Positions 7,909 through 17,532 of a DNA stretch of 64,000 nucleotides are shown piece after piece. Source of the stretch: Sphingobacterium sp. SGR-19 (GTDB lineage: Bacteria; Bacteroidota; Bacteroidia; Sphingobacteriales; Sphingobacteriaceae); NCBI RefSeq assembly GCF_011043555.1, contig NZ_JAAKGS010000002.1, forward strand, positions 1 through 64,000. The letters run 5' to 3'. The notes under the pieces were generated by a model. The model was not told where the DNA came from. It made no database searches and saw nothing but the letters and a program-made list of their open reading frames with translations. The translations under genes were made by a program, and so were the position numbers. Numbering within the stretch: position 1 is the first letter of the stretch; each line of letters starts with the position of its first letter.

Positions 7909-9417
7909 ATGAACCTACAAAATTATTTACTAGTGTGCTGTTTAGGGCTTTTATTTGCTTGTAAGAAGGAGATAAAACCACCTGTAGAACCAAAGCCAGA
8001 ACCTACCGAAGATGATTTCATTAAGGGAGATATCTACGACTATTTTAATAAGTATTCCTTATGGACAGAGCAGATTCCGGATCTTGACGAGGAAGGGCGG
8101 TTGGAGTTTGCGAAGAAATATTCTTCTAATCAAAGTCTCTTAGCGGGGTTAAAAAACATGACACCTCAATATTCCTTCCAACCCTATCAAACTCTAGATA
8201 TTACTGTCGGGAATCGCTATGATCGTTATTCCTATTTAGTAGAATCTGGGTCGGAAGGCAATAGTAGCCGTTCTCACGGATTCTGGATGGATACCAATGA
8301 AGGTTATGGCATTCAGTTTGGTTGGGGGGTGATTGGTGATGTAAATTATGCGCTTCCTGTTATAGCGTTTGTGGAGGTTGGGTCACCGGCACAGAAGGCC
8401 GGTGTTAAACGTGGAATGATTGTTTACAGTGTTAATGGAGAAGAAATTAAGGCAATGCTAGGACAAAGCGGTGAGGTGTCAGGCGCAGATAGTGAGAAAT
8501 TCAAAAGAAAATTGGAAGAAAGCACCCTGACTTTGAAAGTGAAGACCGTGGAGACACTAGAAGAAGAGGGACAGGACTATACTATGACTTATAGTTCCTC
8601 TTACGCGATAGACCCGATTGTCAAAGATTCGATATATAAGTATCCCGAGCATAATAAGAATATCGGTTATCTAGCCTATTCTTCTTTTGAAGAGGAGTGG
8701 CGATATGGACACGATAATCAGAAGCGTATGGACGAAGTTTTCAAGTCGTTTGAAGATGCAGGTATCAAAGATCTAATTCTAGATATTCGGTATAATACCG
8801 GAGGCTATGTAGATGCAGCTATATATTTAGCGAATAAATTAATAAACAAAGCGGATGACGGGAAATTGATGTTTTATTATGAGGTAAACGATTACCTCAG
8901 ACCGTATACAGAAAAAGCCTCAGGTGAATTTGATTTTACACCTGTTTCTTTTGAGAAAAAAAACATGTTAGACTTAACAACTATTTATTTTTTGGTCACG
9001 GAGCAGACAGCTTCCGCCGCGGAACTATTGATAAATGTGTTAAAGCCTTATATGGACGTTGTGCTCATTGGTGACGCCAATCGTACATATGGAAAACCCG
9101 TCGGCTTCTTTCCAGAAGACATTACCGACGACATACAGCTGTGGGTGACATCCTTTAAGACGGTTAATGCAGATGAGTATACAGATTATTGGAATGGTCT
9201 TGCAGTAGATGAGGGTTGGATTGTAGACTATTTCTTTCTCGATTTTGGAGATACAAGAGATGATATGTTGGCCAAAGCGTTAGAACGAGCTGTTCCTACC
9301 GGTAGCAGTCTACGGGCATCTTCTCGAAAAAGTACGTCTCTTTCCTTGCCACATGCTTTAAATAAAGGCATTATCAACAAAGTGAAAGAACGGAATATGT
9401 TGAAAACAAAGGATTAA
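7909..9417 (+). CDS. S41 family peptidase, lipoprotein
   Basis: This 502-aa protein has a lipoprotein signal (LLFAC, lipidated Cys18), so it is anchored in an envelope membrane. A PDZ-like segment (about residues 140-210, with SPAQKAGVKRGMIVYSVNG) precedes an S41 (tail-specific protease) domain. The nucleophile is Ser369 in TEQTASAAELL, and a Lys in the GKPVGF segment is the likely general base. The C-terminal ~40 residues are Ser/Lys-rich and unlike the core domain. Its stop overlaps the convergent ilvA stop: the two stop codons share the TTAA at 9414-9417. The substrate is unknown; these proteins trim misfolded or C-terminally tagged envelope proteins. Confidence 0.88.
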   Translation: MNLQNYLLVCCLGLLFACKKEIKPPVEPKPEPTEDDFIKGDIYDYFNKYSLWTEQIPDLDEEGRLEFAKKYSSNQSLLAGLKNMTPQYSFQPYQTLDITVGNRYDRYSYLVESGSEGNSSRSHGFWMDTNEGYGIQFGWGVIGDVNYALPVIAFVEVGSPAQKAGVKRGMIVYSVNGEEIKAMLGQSGEVSGADSEKFKRKLEESTLTLKVKTVETLEEEGQDYTMTYSSSYAIDPIVKDSIYKYPEHNKNIGYLAYSSFEEEWRYGHDNQKRMDEVFKSFEDAGIKDLILDIRYNTGGYVDAAIYLANKLINKADDGKLMFYYEVNDYLRPYTEKASGEFDFTPVSFEKKNMLDLTTIYFLVTEQTASAAELLINVLKPYMDVVLIGDANRTYGKPVGFFPEDITDDIQLWVTSFKTVNADEYTDYWNGLAVDEGWIVDYFFLDFGDTRDDMLAKALERAVPTGSSLRASSRKSTSLSLPHALNKGIINKVKERNMLKTKD

Positions 9418-10673
9418 ACCAAATACTCAAACAACGTCTGATCCTTGTTAACCTCGATGAAATCGAATTTATAGGATTTCATTCTTTCGATAAAAGAGAT
9501 ATAATCTTTCGGATCATTTAGTTCGATGCCAATCAATGCCGGACCTCTTTCACGTTCTGTTTTCTTAATATATTCGAATCGGGTAATGTCGTCCTTTGGT
9601 CCGAGTACTTCTGTCACAAGTAGGCGTAAAGCACCCGGACGTTGTGGGAAGCGAACGATAAAGTAATGCTTAAAACCTTCGTAGAGTAACGACATTTCTT
9701 TAATTTCGCTCATCCGATCGATATCATTGTTGCCTCCGGATACAATGCAAACAACTTTTTTCCCTTCTATCTCTTCTTTGTGAAAATCTAACGCAGCGAT
9801 GGATAATGCGCCTGCAGGTTCTGCCACAATAGCGTCCTTATTGTAAAGCTGTAAAATGGTGGTACAGATTTTGCCTTCGGGTATTGGCTTCACACTATCA
9901 AGTAGTTTACTGCTAATCTCGTACGTTAAAACGCCTATTTTTTTCACCGCGGCTCCATCCACAAATTTATTAATGTGTTCCAGTTCTATCGGGCCGTTAT
10001 TCCGCATAGCGGCAATCATGGACGATGCCCCTTCTGGTTCCACGCCGTACAGTTTCACATGGGGAGCATGTTTTTTCATGTGATAGCTCAACCCGGACGA
10101 TAATCCGCCCCCCCCTATAGGAATAATAACAGCATCTACATCCGGAAGATCTTCCAATATTTCTACTGCGACCGTACCTTGTCCCTCGATTATTTTTTCG
10201 TCATCGAAAGGAGGAATGAACGTCATGTTGTGTTCTTTTGTATACTCCAACGCTGCTTTTTGACAATCGTCGAACGTGTCGCCCGTCAATACGATTTCAA
10301 TATTACCGTTGCCCCACATTTCTGTTTGTGTAATTTTTTGACGTGGGGTAGGGCCTGGCATAAAAATAACTCCCTTGATATCTAATTTTTTACAAGAAAG
10401 AGCAACACCTTGCGCGTGATTGCCCGCACTCGCACAGGTAACGCCCCGGCGTTTTTCGTCTTCAGATAGACTGACAATTTTATTGTACGCACCACGCAGT
10501 TTATACGAACGAACCACCTGCAGATCTTCCCTTTTTAAGTATATCTCCGCATTATATTTTTCGGAAAGGTGTATGTTATATTGCAAAGGTGTACGGTTCA
10601 CAACGTCTTTTATGCGTTCCGCCGCTTGCCATGAATCTATCCGCCAGTGGTCGGACAAGTTGTTTAAGGTCAT
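9414..10673 (-). CDS. ilvA: Threonine dehydratase (biosynthetic)
   Basis: IlvA deaminates threonine to 2-oxobutanoate, the entry step to isoleucine. It uses PLP on Lys58 (RSYKLRGA), with the SAGNHAQG substrate loop and the GGGGLSSG phosphate-binding loop. The C-terminal ~85 residues form a single ACT-like regulatory segment (FIVRFPQRPGALR), so this is the shorter 419-aa form rather than the two-ACT 510-aa enzyme. The start is the ATG at 10673, 5 bases after yraN; a TTG eight codons upstream would overlap yraN. It is the last gene of the branched-chain gene train and supplies the isoleucine branch used by ilvB-D. Confidence 0.95.
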   Translation of the reverse strand: MTLNNLSDHWRIDSWQAAERIKDVVNRTPLQYNIHLSEKYNAEIYLKREDLQVVRSYKLRGAYNKIVSLSEDEKRRGVTCASAGNHAQGVALSCKKLDIKGVIFMPGPTPRQKITQTEMWGNGNIEIVLTGDTFDDCQKAALEYTKEHNMTFIPPFDDEKIIEGQGTVAVEILEDLPDVDAVIIPIGGGGLSSGLSYHMKKHAPHVKLYGVEPEGASSMIAAMRNNGPIELEHINKFVDGAAVKKIGVLTYEISSKLLDSVKPIPEGKICTTILQLYNKDAIVAEPAGALSIAALDFHKEEIEGKKVVCIVSGGNNDIDRMSEIKEMSLLYEGFKHYFIVRFPQRPGALRLLVTEVLGPKDDITRFEYIKKTERERGPALIGIELNDPKDYISFIERMKSYKFDFIEVNKDQTLFEYLV

Positions 10674-10678
10674 ATTGT

Positions 10679-11044
10679 TTAAGAATAACTGCCCCAAAAG
10701 GCGTCTTTAACGAGTGAAATATCTTTTTTGCCGTTACGGCTATAAATGGAAACAATATCAAATCTGATATCGCCCTGATGGTTGATTCGTTTTAAAAAAA
10801 CACCGGCTGCTTTGATGAGGCTTTTCTGCTTTTTTACGTTGACAAACTGAAACGGTTCACCGTATGCGGCTGAACTGCGACTTTTTACTTCTATAAAAGC
10901 CAGTATATCGCCCTCTTTAGCAATGATGTCTATTTCCCACCATTTATATCGCCAATTTAATTGTAGAATTTGGTAGCCTTGAGTACGAAGGAATTCCTGT
11001 GCTTCCCATTCCCCTTGCTTTCCAAATTCTAAATGTTTGGCCAC
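10679..11044 (-). CDS. YraN/UPF0102 family nuclease-like protein
   Basis: This 121-aa protein has the Holliday-junction-resolvase-like fold signature of the UPF0102 (YraN) family: GKQGEWEAQEFL near the N-terminus, then WWEIDIIAKEGDILAFIEVKSR. That is the D...E-x-K set of the PD-(D/E)xK nuclease fold. The start is a GTG at 11044 (MAKHLEFGKQGE), which matches the family start. It lies 3 bases after leuA and 5 before ilvA, clearly inside the operon but unrelated to amino acid synthesis. The biological role of this family is not well defined. Confidence 0.88.
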   Translation of the reverse strand: MAKHLEFGKQGEWEAQEFLRTQGYQILQLNWRYKWWEIDIIAKEGDILAFIEVKSRSSAAYGEPFQFVNVKKQKSLIKAAGVFLKRINHQGDIRFDIVSIYSRNGKKDISLVKDAFWGSYS

Positions 11045-11047
11045 GTT

Positions 11048-12202
11048 TTATTTTAATAAAGTATGTAGGTCCTCGTCGTTGATGTCTTTTTTTGCATCTG
11101 CCATGATAAGAAACTTCTCATAAATTACGGCAAGGTTATCTTTGTCCAGCTGATAACCTAAACGTTCCAAATGGTGTTTCAATGCATGCCGGCCAGAACG
11201 CGCAGTCAGGATAATATCGGCTTCTACCAAGCCTACATCTTCCGGACGTATAATCTCGTAATTTTCACGATGCTTTAAGAAACCATCCTGATGGATTCCA
11301 GAACTATGTGCAAAGGCATTTTTACCGACAATTGCCTTATTGGGTTGGACAGGCATGCGCATCATGGAGCTTACTTTACGAGAAATGTGTGTGAACATCT
11401 TGCTGTTGATGTTGGAGGTTAACCCCGGAAATTGACTTGCGTGCACTTGCATAATCATCGCAACTTCTTCCAGCGAGGTATTTCCTGCGCGTTCTCCGAT
11501 GCCATTGATGGTACATTCTACTTGACGAGCTCCGTTTTGAACAGCGGCGATGGAATTGGCTGTAGCTAATCCTAAATCATTATGGCAATGTGCAGAGATG
11601 ATAGCTTCATCGATGTTTTTCACATTCTCCTTTAAGTATTTGATTTTGGCGCCATATTGATCTGGCAAACAGTAACCGTTGGTATCGGGGATGTTGACAA
11701 CGGTAGCGCCCGCAGCAATGACAGCTTCTACCATGTTGGCTAAATAGGCTAAGTCTGCCCGGCCAGCGTCTTCTGCATAAAATTCAACATCTTCTACATA
11801 CGATTTGGCATGCTTTACCGCCGCAACAGCGCGTTCCAAAATTTCCTCACGTGTAGAATTGAATTTGTATTGTATATGCATATCCGACGAGCCGATTCCC
11901 GTGTGGATACGCGGACGTTTGGCATACTTCAACGCATCAGCGGCAACATCAATATCGTTCTTATTTGCACGTGTAAGCGCGCAGATAATAACATCATCTA
12001 CTGCTTTCGATAGTTCGACAACCGACTGGAAATCCCCTGGACTCGATACGGGGAATCCCGCTTCGATGATGTCGACACCTAAAAGCTCTAAATCTTTGGC
12101 AATATCTATTTTTTCCGAAGTCGTTAACTGACAACCTGGAACCTGTTCACCATCGCGTAGGGTCGTATCGAAAATATATAAATGATTAGGATCGTGTAAC
12201 AT
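11048..12202 (-). CDS. leuA: 2-isopropylmalate synthase, short form
   Basis: LeuA condenses acetyl-CoA with 2-oxoisovalerate, the first committed step of leucine synthesis. The catalytic TIM barrel is complete: TTLRDGEQ (metal and catalytic Arg/Asp) at about residue 13 and HCHNDLG at about 205, both metal-binding. At 384 aa it lacks the ~120-residue C-terminal LeuA dimer domain that normally binds leucine. Feedback inhibition must therefore differ or be absent. Homocitrate or citramalate synthase are alternatives, but position between leuB and ilvA favours LeuA. Confidence 0.9.
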   Translation of the reverse strand: MLHDPNHLYIFDTTLRDGEQVPGCQLTTSEKIDIAKDLELLGVDIIEAGFPVSSPGDFQSVVELSKAVDDVIICALTRANKNDIDVAADALKYAKRPRIHTGIGSSDMHIQYKFNSTREEILERAVAAVKHAKSYVEDVEFYAEDAGRADLAYLANMVEAVIAAGATVVNIPDTNGYCLPDQYGAKIKYLKENVKNIDEAIISAHCHNDLGLATANSIAAVQNGARQVECTINGIGERAGNTSLEEVAMIMQVHASQFPGLTSNINSKMFTHISRKVSSMMRMPVQPNKAIVGKNAFAHSSGIHQDGFLKHRENYEIIRPEDVGLVEADIILTARSGRHALKHHLERLGYQLDKDNLAVIYEKFLIMADAKKDINDEDLHTLLK

Positions 12203-12277
12203 AGTCTTATAATTATCTAAAGATGATCCGCCAGCTGGCGAATCGGTTAAAAACCTAAAATTAAAAAATATTTTTCC

Positions 12278-13351
12278 TTATCTCAAACATTCCAATACTT
12301 TGGCGCCCATCTCGTTCGTACCCAATAGATGTGTAGTAGGTGTTTCTGCATTGGCGATATCGCCGGTTCGCCAACCTGCTTTTAGCGTGTCCGCAACCGC
12401 TTGGGTCACCGCTTTGGCTTCGTCCTGTAGGCCGAAAGCAATATCGAGCATTAAGGCCGCTGATAAGATAGATGCTAATGGGTTTGCTTTGTTCTGTCCT
12501 GCAATATCGTGCGCGGAACCATGAATAGGTTCGAAAAATCCGGTTCCATCACCAATAGATGCCGAGGCTAACATGCCCATAGAACCAGCAATCTGAGAAG
12601 CCTCGTCCGTCAGGATATCTCCGAACAGATTGGCCGTCAATACGACATCGAACTTTTTAGGATTCTTCACTAATTGCATAGCGGCGTTATCGATAAACAT
12701 GTGTTCTGTTTCCACATCCGGATATTCACGAGCTATTTCCTGGACGACATCTCGCCATAAGCGAGACGTTTCCAATACGTTTGCTTTATCAACGGAGCAC
12801 AGCTTTTTGTTACGCGTACGAGCTGCGTCATAAGCTTTACGTGCAATGCGTTCTACTTCGTAACGGTGGTAATTCATTAAATCCGAAGCAAAAGTATTAT
12901 CTTCACTGCGTGTTTTTTCTCCGAAATATACATCTCCAGTCAACTCGCGGAAAAATAAAATATCTGTTCCACGTAGGACTTCCGGCTTTAGGCTGGAAGC
13001 TTCTAACAACTCATCAAATAGTAATATCGGGCGGAGGTTGGCATACAAACCTAGTTCTTTCCGTATTTTCAATAAACCCTGTTCTGGTCTTACTTTCGCA
13101 GAAGGATCATTGTCGTATTTAGCATGTCCGATAGCACCAAATAGGATGGCGTCTGCTATTTTCGCTTTTTCTAGCGTTTCATCGGGTAGGGGATTACCTG
13201 TTGCTTCAATAGCCGTATGTCCCATGATGGCTTCGTCGAAGCTAAACTCGTGGCCGTATTTCGCCGCTATTGATTCTAATACTTGTTTTCCCCATGTCGT
13301 TACTTCTTGTCCAATACCATCTCCGGGGATGATTAAAATATTTTTGTTCAT
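12278..13351 (-). CDS. leuB: 3-isopropylmalate dehydrogenase
   Basis: LeuB (357 aa) oxidatively decarboxylates 3-isopropylmalate to 2-oxoisocaproate with NAD. Family features are clear: the IIPGDGIGQEV N-terminus, the substrate/metal segment HMFIDNAAMQLV, and NLFGDILTDEASQIAGSMGMLASASIG for nucleotide and metal binding. The NAD-type HGSAHDIAG motif near residue 280 rules out an isocitrate dehydrogenase. It sits 13 bases after the ABC ATPase gene and 75 before leuA. Length is normal for the family. Confidence 0.96.
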   Translation of the reverse strand: MNKNILIIPGDGIGQEVTTWGKQVLESIAAKYGHEFSFDEAIMGHTAIEATGNPLPDETLEKAKIADAILFGAIGHAKYDNDPSAKVRPEQGLLKIRKELGLYANLRPILLFDELLEASSLKPEVLRGTDILFFRELTGDVYFGEKTRSEDNTFASDLMNYHRYEVERIARKAYDAARTRNKKLCSVDKANVLETSRLWRDVVQEIAREYPDVETEHMFIDNAAMQLVKNPKKFDVVLTANLFGDILTDEASQIAGSMGMLASASIGDGTGFFEPIHGSAHDIAGQNKANPLASILSAALMLDIAFGLQDEAKAVTQAVADTLKAGWRTGDIANAETPTTHLLGTNEMGAKVLECLR

Positions 13352-13364
13352 TTGTATATAATTA

Positions 13365-14816
13365 TTATATCGTTATTTCCTCTACCACCTCACCTCTTTC
13401 CAAAATAAGTTTATGTTCTATGCAAGAAGGTAATTGTGATTCATAATGACCGACGTAAATTAGCGTATTGCCATGTGCACATAGCTCGTCTACCACAGCG
13501 TTGAAATGTGTGGTTTGTGCGATATCCAGTCCTTGACAGGGCTCGTCCAATATGAGTAATGGTGGGTTTTTGATGATGGTTCTTGCCAACAGAGCCAAGC
13601 GCTGTTTCCCTAAGGGAAGTGTCTGAAGCAATTGGTTTTTATAGGGCAATAAATCAAAGAAATCCAGTAGCTGCTCCATACGTTTTTTTTCTTCGTACTT
13701 CACATCCATAAACCAACCGATGCTATCGTAAAACCCCGAGGCCACCGTATGCCATACGGTCGCATTGCGGTCGAAATACCAATGCATCTCTGGTGAGATA
13801 ATACCCACCTTTTCCTTAATGTCCCAAATGCTCTCGCCCGAGCCGCGTTTGGTTCCGAATAACCAAATGTCTGAAGAATAGGCTTGGGGATGATCACCAT
13901 TTAATAAACTCAACAAAGTGGATTTACCCGAGCCATTCGGCCCTTGCAACAACCACTTTTCGCCTGCTTTTACCCTCCAACTTACATTCTTTAATACGAT
14001 TTTGTCTCCATAGCGAACAGATACATTTTTCAGCTCAACCATGGTTTGGCTAGAGGTTTCTGGTTCCTTTTGTAAAAAATAGGGAAGAGGCTTCTTTTCG
14101 CGGACATGATCTCTTGAAAAATCCTCCGCCTGTTCCACCACGTTGAGTTGACCGTTTTCGATTTCAGCAAAACGATTGATGCAAGAGGGGAGGCGTGAAT
14201 CGTTTGTAATTAAGATCAACGTTGTCCCTTTACGGGCAATTTCATTGAAAATATCTAGGAGGTTAATCCTCGATTGTTTGTCAAGCCCTGTAAAGGGTTC
14301 GTCAATGATTAAAAGTTGTGGATTAAGCCAGAGAGCTTGCACCAATTGGAGTTTTTTATGTTCGCCACTAGATAGTTCAATCAGCTGTGTATCTTTACTG
14401 TTTTCGAAACCTAGTGCGCGCAAAATAGGCTCGACATCCGCATAGCGAAGGTCGTTTTTCTGTCCGAAATGGATGAGGTCAGCGTAAACGGTGAGCGTAT
14501 CGTTTTTCTGGAATTTATTATAACGCTGTTGATAATAAAAGTTACGGTCTCCTTCCAAATTGGTAAACTGATACCAATTGGAAACATAATAAGCGCATGG
14601 TGGACATGTGCTATGTCCATCAAAATGAAAGGTGATTTCTCCCGTAGCTTTCTCTTCTCCTACGATCGTTTTAGCTAAAGAAGTTTTTCCTGTACCGCTT
14701 TTACCACCGATAACCCAATTTTCGCCTGGATATATATTCCAATTAAAATCTGACAACACCGCTTGGCCAGCGTATTGGAGATTCAAATGGGCAATATGGA
14801 CGACAGGTTGTTCCAT
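13365..14816 (-). CDS. Tandem-domain ABC ATPase, ModF-like
   Basis: This 483-aa protein has two ABC ATPase domains and no membrane segments. The first has Walker A GGKSGTGKT at 37-45, signature LSSGEHKK and Walker B LLIIDEP. The second has GPNGSGKST near residue 295, a degenerate signature (LPLGKQRLALL) and LLILDEP. The layout resembles ModF/PhrA-type soluble double ATPases rather than ABC-F proteins, since no long inter-domain linker is evident. Its ATG overlaps the leuD stop by one base (TAATG), so it is translationally coupled inside the leu cluster. No permease lies nearby; function unknown. Confidence 0.85.
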   Translation of the reverse strand: MEQPVVHIAHLNLQYAGQAVLSDFNWNIYPGENWVIGGKSGTGKTSLAKTIVGEEKATGEITFHFDGHSTCPPCAYYVSNWYQFTNLEGDRNFYYQQRYNKFQKNDTLTVYADLIHFGQKNDLRYADVEPILRALGFENSKDTQLIELSSGEHKKLQLVQALWLNPQLLIIDEPFTGLDKQSRINLLDIFNEIARKGTTLILITNDSRLPSCINRFAEIENGQLNVVEQAEDFSRDHVREKKPLPYFLQKEPETSSQTMVELKNVSVRYGDKIVLKNVSWRVKAGEKWLLQGPNGSGKSTLLSLLNGDHPQAYSSDIWLFGTKRGSGESIWDIKEKVGIISPEMHWYFDRNATVWHTVASGFYDSIGWFMDVKYEEKKRMEQLLDFFDLLPYKNQLLQTLPLGKQRLALLARTIIKNPPLLILDEPCQGLDIAQTTHFNAVVDELCAHGNTLIYVGHYESQLPSCIEHKLILERGEVVEEITI

Positions 14817-15400
14817 TAGCGTTGTTGTTCGTAAGCTTCAATCACTTCTTTGTGGCTCAAGATGTAGTCAATATCGTCATAGCCATTGATTAAACAAGAT
14901 TTTTTGTACGGGTTGATTTCAAACTCAAAGCTGTCTCCCGTAGCGTTGATTGTTACTGTTTGTGCTTCTAAATCAACGGTTAGTTCCGCATTCGGATCCG
15001 CAAAAACGACGTCAAATATTTTCTCTAAAAATTCATCTGGAACAGTTATGGGCAATACACCGTTGTTTAGTGCGTTGCCTTTGAAAATATCGGCAAAGAA
15101 TGAACTGATGACAACGTTAAAGCCATAATCTTGGATAGCCCATGCAGCATGCTCGCGGGAAGAACCGCAACCAAAATTTTTGCCGGCTACCAATATTTTT
15201 CCGCTGTATGTCGGATTATTCATCACAAAATCCGTTTTCGGTTGCCCGTTACTATCATAACGCCAGTCGCGGAATAAATTGTCACCGAATCCCTCTCTCG
15301 TGGTTGCTTTTAAAAAGCGTGCAGGGATAATTTGGTCGGTGTCGATATTTTCAATAGGTAGGGGTACTATCCTTGATGTTAATTTTTCAAATTTTTTCAT
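14816..15400 (-). CDS. leuD: 3-isopropylmalate dehydratase, small subunit
   Basis: LeuD (194 aa) is the swivel subunit that, with LeuC, isomerises 2- to 3-isopropylmalate. Typical segments are [13 protein letters not shown] near residue 20, [17 protein letters not shown] near 70-86 and NGVLPI near 113. It is separated from leuC by the AhpD-like gene, and its 5' flank carries a 51-bp tandem duplication ending 8 bases from the ATG. Its stop overlaps the start of the ABC ATPase gene. Confidence 0.96.
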   Translation of the reverse strand: MKKFEKLTSRIVPLPIENIDTDQIIPARFLKATTREGFGDNLFRDWRYDSNGQPKTDFVMNNPTYSGKILVAGKNFGCGSSREHAAWAIQDYGFNVVISSFFADIFKGNALNNGVLPITVPDEFLEKIFDVVFADPNAELTVDLEAQTVTINATGDSFEFEINPYKKSCLINGYDDIDYILSHKEVIEAYEQQR

Positions 15401-15407
15401 TCGAATA

Positions 15408-15509
15408 GTTATCTATGAGTGTTAAATCTCAATTGTATAGATGAGCTCGTTTCACTCGGTTATCTATGAGTGTTAGATCTCAATTGTATAGATGAGCTCG
15501 TTACACTCG
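15408..15509. repeat. 51-bp tandem duplication upstream of leuD
   Basis: Copies at 15408-15458 and 15459-15509 match at 49 of 51 positions. Each unit contains inverted segments (GAGTG with CACTC, ATCTAT with ATAGAT) and a GAGCTC palindrome. Pairing is possible both within a unit and across the unit boundary. It fills the spacer directly upstream of the leuD start and could be a folded leader, an mRNA processing site or a recent slippage duplication. Confidence 0.9.
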
Positions 15510-15581
15510 GTTTGTTTATTCATTATCTGTATGCCTTTAAAAGCATACATGCTGCTTTCAGCAAGTTATCAGATTTCAACG

Positions 15582-16037
15582 TTATATCTCCGGAAAACGT
15601 CCGGTTGTTATTCCAATTCTATTCCAAGCGTTCATCGCGATGATAGCCATCATAACCTCCGTAAAATATTGCTGGCCTAAAATCTCCAGCGCTCGGTCAT
15701 ATACGTCATCCGGTACACCTTGTTGATGGATGAGGGTGATACAATCACACAGCGCCAAGATTGCACGTTCCTCTTCAGAAAAACAAGGTACCTCATGCCA
15801 AACCGACAAAAGATGTATACGTCTGTGCTCTTCGCCATAATGTATAGCATCCTGAATGTGCTTATCGATACAATAAGAGCAGCCATTAATCTGAGATACT
15901 CTGATTTTAATCAATTCGGCGTGGATTTTAGAAATGGAAGTTTGTGCAAGGTACTCTTCAAAACGAAGCATGGTTTGAAAAGCTTTTTTATCCACATCTC
16001 CCAAAAGCTTACGGTTGGATGGTTTAAACAACATCAT
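15582..16037 (-). CDS. AhpD-like carboxymuconolactone decarboxylase family protein
   Basis: This 151-aa protein has the alkylhydroperoxidase AhpD core: the C-x-x-C of GCSYCIDKH near residue 53, with the conserved His three residues later. In AhpD these residues reduce peroxides or peroxiredoxins, so an antioxidant role is plausible. The ATG at 16037 is preceded by a strong GGAGGA ribosome-binding site and overlaps the end of leuC by 14 bases; a TTG 11 codons earlier lacks one. A peroxide-defence gene between leuC and leuD may help protect the oxygen-sensitive iron-sulfur enzymes of the pathway; that link is inference. Confidence 0.88.
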   Translation of the reverse strand: MMLFKPSNRKLLGDVDKKAFQTMLRFEEYLAQTSISKIHAELIKIRVSQINGCSYCIDKHIQDAIHYGEEHRRIHLLSVWHEVPCFSEEERAILALCDCITLIHQQGVPDDVYDRALEILGQQYFTEVMMAIIAMNAWNRIGITTGRFPEI

Positions 16038-17442
16038 ATTCCTCCAATAATAACTCCCTAACGTCCACAATTTTTCCGCTTACAGCAGCAGCAGCAGCGG
16101 TCAAGGGACTGGCAAGCATGGTACGCGCATTTGGACCCTGTCGGCCTTCAAAATTTCTGTTAGAAGTCGAAACACAATATTTTCCTGCCGGGATTTTATC
16201 CTCATTCATACCCAAACAAGCCGAACAGCCTGGTTCGCGAAGCATAAAACCTGCTTCTTCAAATATTTTATCTATCCCTTCTTCTTTCGCTTGCGCTTCT
16301 ACCTGTTTAGAGCCCGGAACAATCCATACCTCTACATTATCTGCTTTTTTCTTGCCTTGTACAAAAGAAGCAACAGCCCGTAAATCCTCGATACGGGAGT
16401 TGGTACAAGAGCCGATAAAAACATAGTCTACCGGATGCCCTAATAATGTCTCATTATCACGGAAGCCCATATAATCCAATGCTTTTTTATACGATGGACG
16501 TTCGGATTCAGGTTGATCTACAGTTGCCGGAATGGCTTCCGAAATACCGATTCCCATTCCCGGATTGGTTCCATAGGTAATCATGGGTTGAATGTCAGCA
16601 GCATCAAATTTCAATACCGCATCGAATTGTGCATCTTCGTCGGAATACAATGTTTGCCAATAGGCAAGAGCCTTATCCCAGTCTTCGCCCTTAGGCGCAA
16701 ATTCCCGGCCATGAACATAGTCGAATGTCGTTTGATCCGGAGCGATAAGTCCACCGCGGGCACCCATTTCTATACTCATGTTACATACCGTCATCCGACC
16801 TTCCATACTTAATGAGCGAATAGCTGAACCTGCAAACTCGACAAAATACCCTGTACCGCCAGCAGCGGTTGTTTTGGAGATGATATATAAAACAATGTCT
16901 TTCGCGCCAACGCCTTTTGCCAACTCACCGTTAACTTCGATTTTCATCGTTTTTGGTTTTTGTTGCAATAGACATTGTGTGGCAAATACCTGTTCTACCT
17001 GCGATGTTCCAATTCCAAACGCAATGGCACCGAAAGCACCGTGCGTAGAAGTATGACTATCTCCACATACCATTGTTTTTCCCGGTTGGGTAATACCTAA
17101 CTCTGGTCCGATAACGTGAACGATACCTTGATAGGGGTGTCCCAAGCCGTAAAGCTCAATACCAAACTCCTTACAGTTTTTGGTCAACATATCCACTTGA
17201 TACCGTGAAAGTTCTTCTTGGATTGGAAGATGTTGATTGAGTGTAGGCACGTTGTGATCCGCAGTAGCCACCGTTTGATTCGGACGAAAAACCGGTAATC
17301 CTCTTTTCCGTAATCCGTCAAATGCTTGAGGCGAAGTTACCTCATGAATCAAATGCGTATCTATATACAAAATATCTGGGAAGCCCTCCTGGCGCTTGAC
17401 GACATGCGCATCCCAAATCTTCTCTACTAATGTTTTTCCCAT
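16024..17442 (-). CDS. leuC: 3-isopropylmalate dehydratase, large subunit
   Basis: LeuC (472 aa) is the aconitase-family subunit holding a [4Fe-4S] cluster. The cluster cysteines are visible in [11 protein letters not shown] (about residue 350) and CSACLGMN (about 408-411). Substrate and cluster segments [15 protein letters not shown] and TYGTNPGMG are also present. The start is the ATG at 17442 ([13 protein letters not shown]), preceded by a purine-rich stretch; a longer in-frame extension is not family-like. It follows ilvC by 90 bases and overlaps the AhpD-like gene. Confidence 0.96.
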   Translation of the reverse strand: MGKTLVEKIWDAHVVKRQEGFPDILYIDTHLIHEVTSPQAFDGLRKRGLPVFRPNQTVATADHNVPTLNQHLPIQEELSRYQVDMLTKNCKEFGIELYGLGHPYQGIVHVIGPELGITQPGKTMVCGDSHTSTHGAFGAIAFGIGTSQVEQVFATQCLLQQKPKTMKIEVNGELAKGVGAKDIVLYIISKTTAAGGTGYFVEFAGSAIRSLSMEGRMTVCNMSIEMGARGGLIAPDQTTFDYVHGREFAPKGEDWDKALAYWQTLYSDEDAQFDAVLKFDAADIQPMITYGTNPGMGIGISEAIPATVDQPESERPSYKKALDYMGFRDNETLLGHPVDYVFIGSCTNSRIEDLRAVASFVQGKKKADNVEVWIVPGSKQVEAQAKEEGIDKIFEEAGFMLREPGCSACLGMNEDKIPAGKYCVSTSNRNFEGRQGPNARTMLASPLTAAAAAVSGKIVDVRELLLEEYDVV

Positions 17443-17532
17443 TTCTCTCTTTTTTTGTGATATAGTTACAAAGTTACGAGATAGACCGCTATTCCCGTAA
17501 CCTTGCAACCCTTTGTCACCTTATAATGCCTC

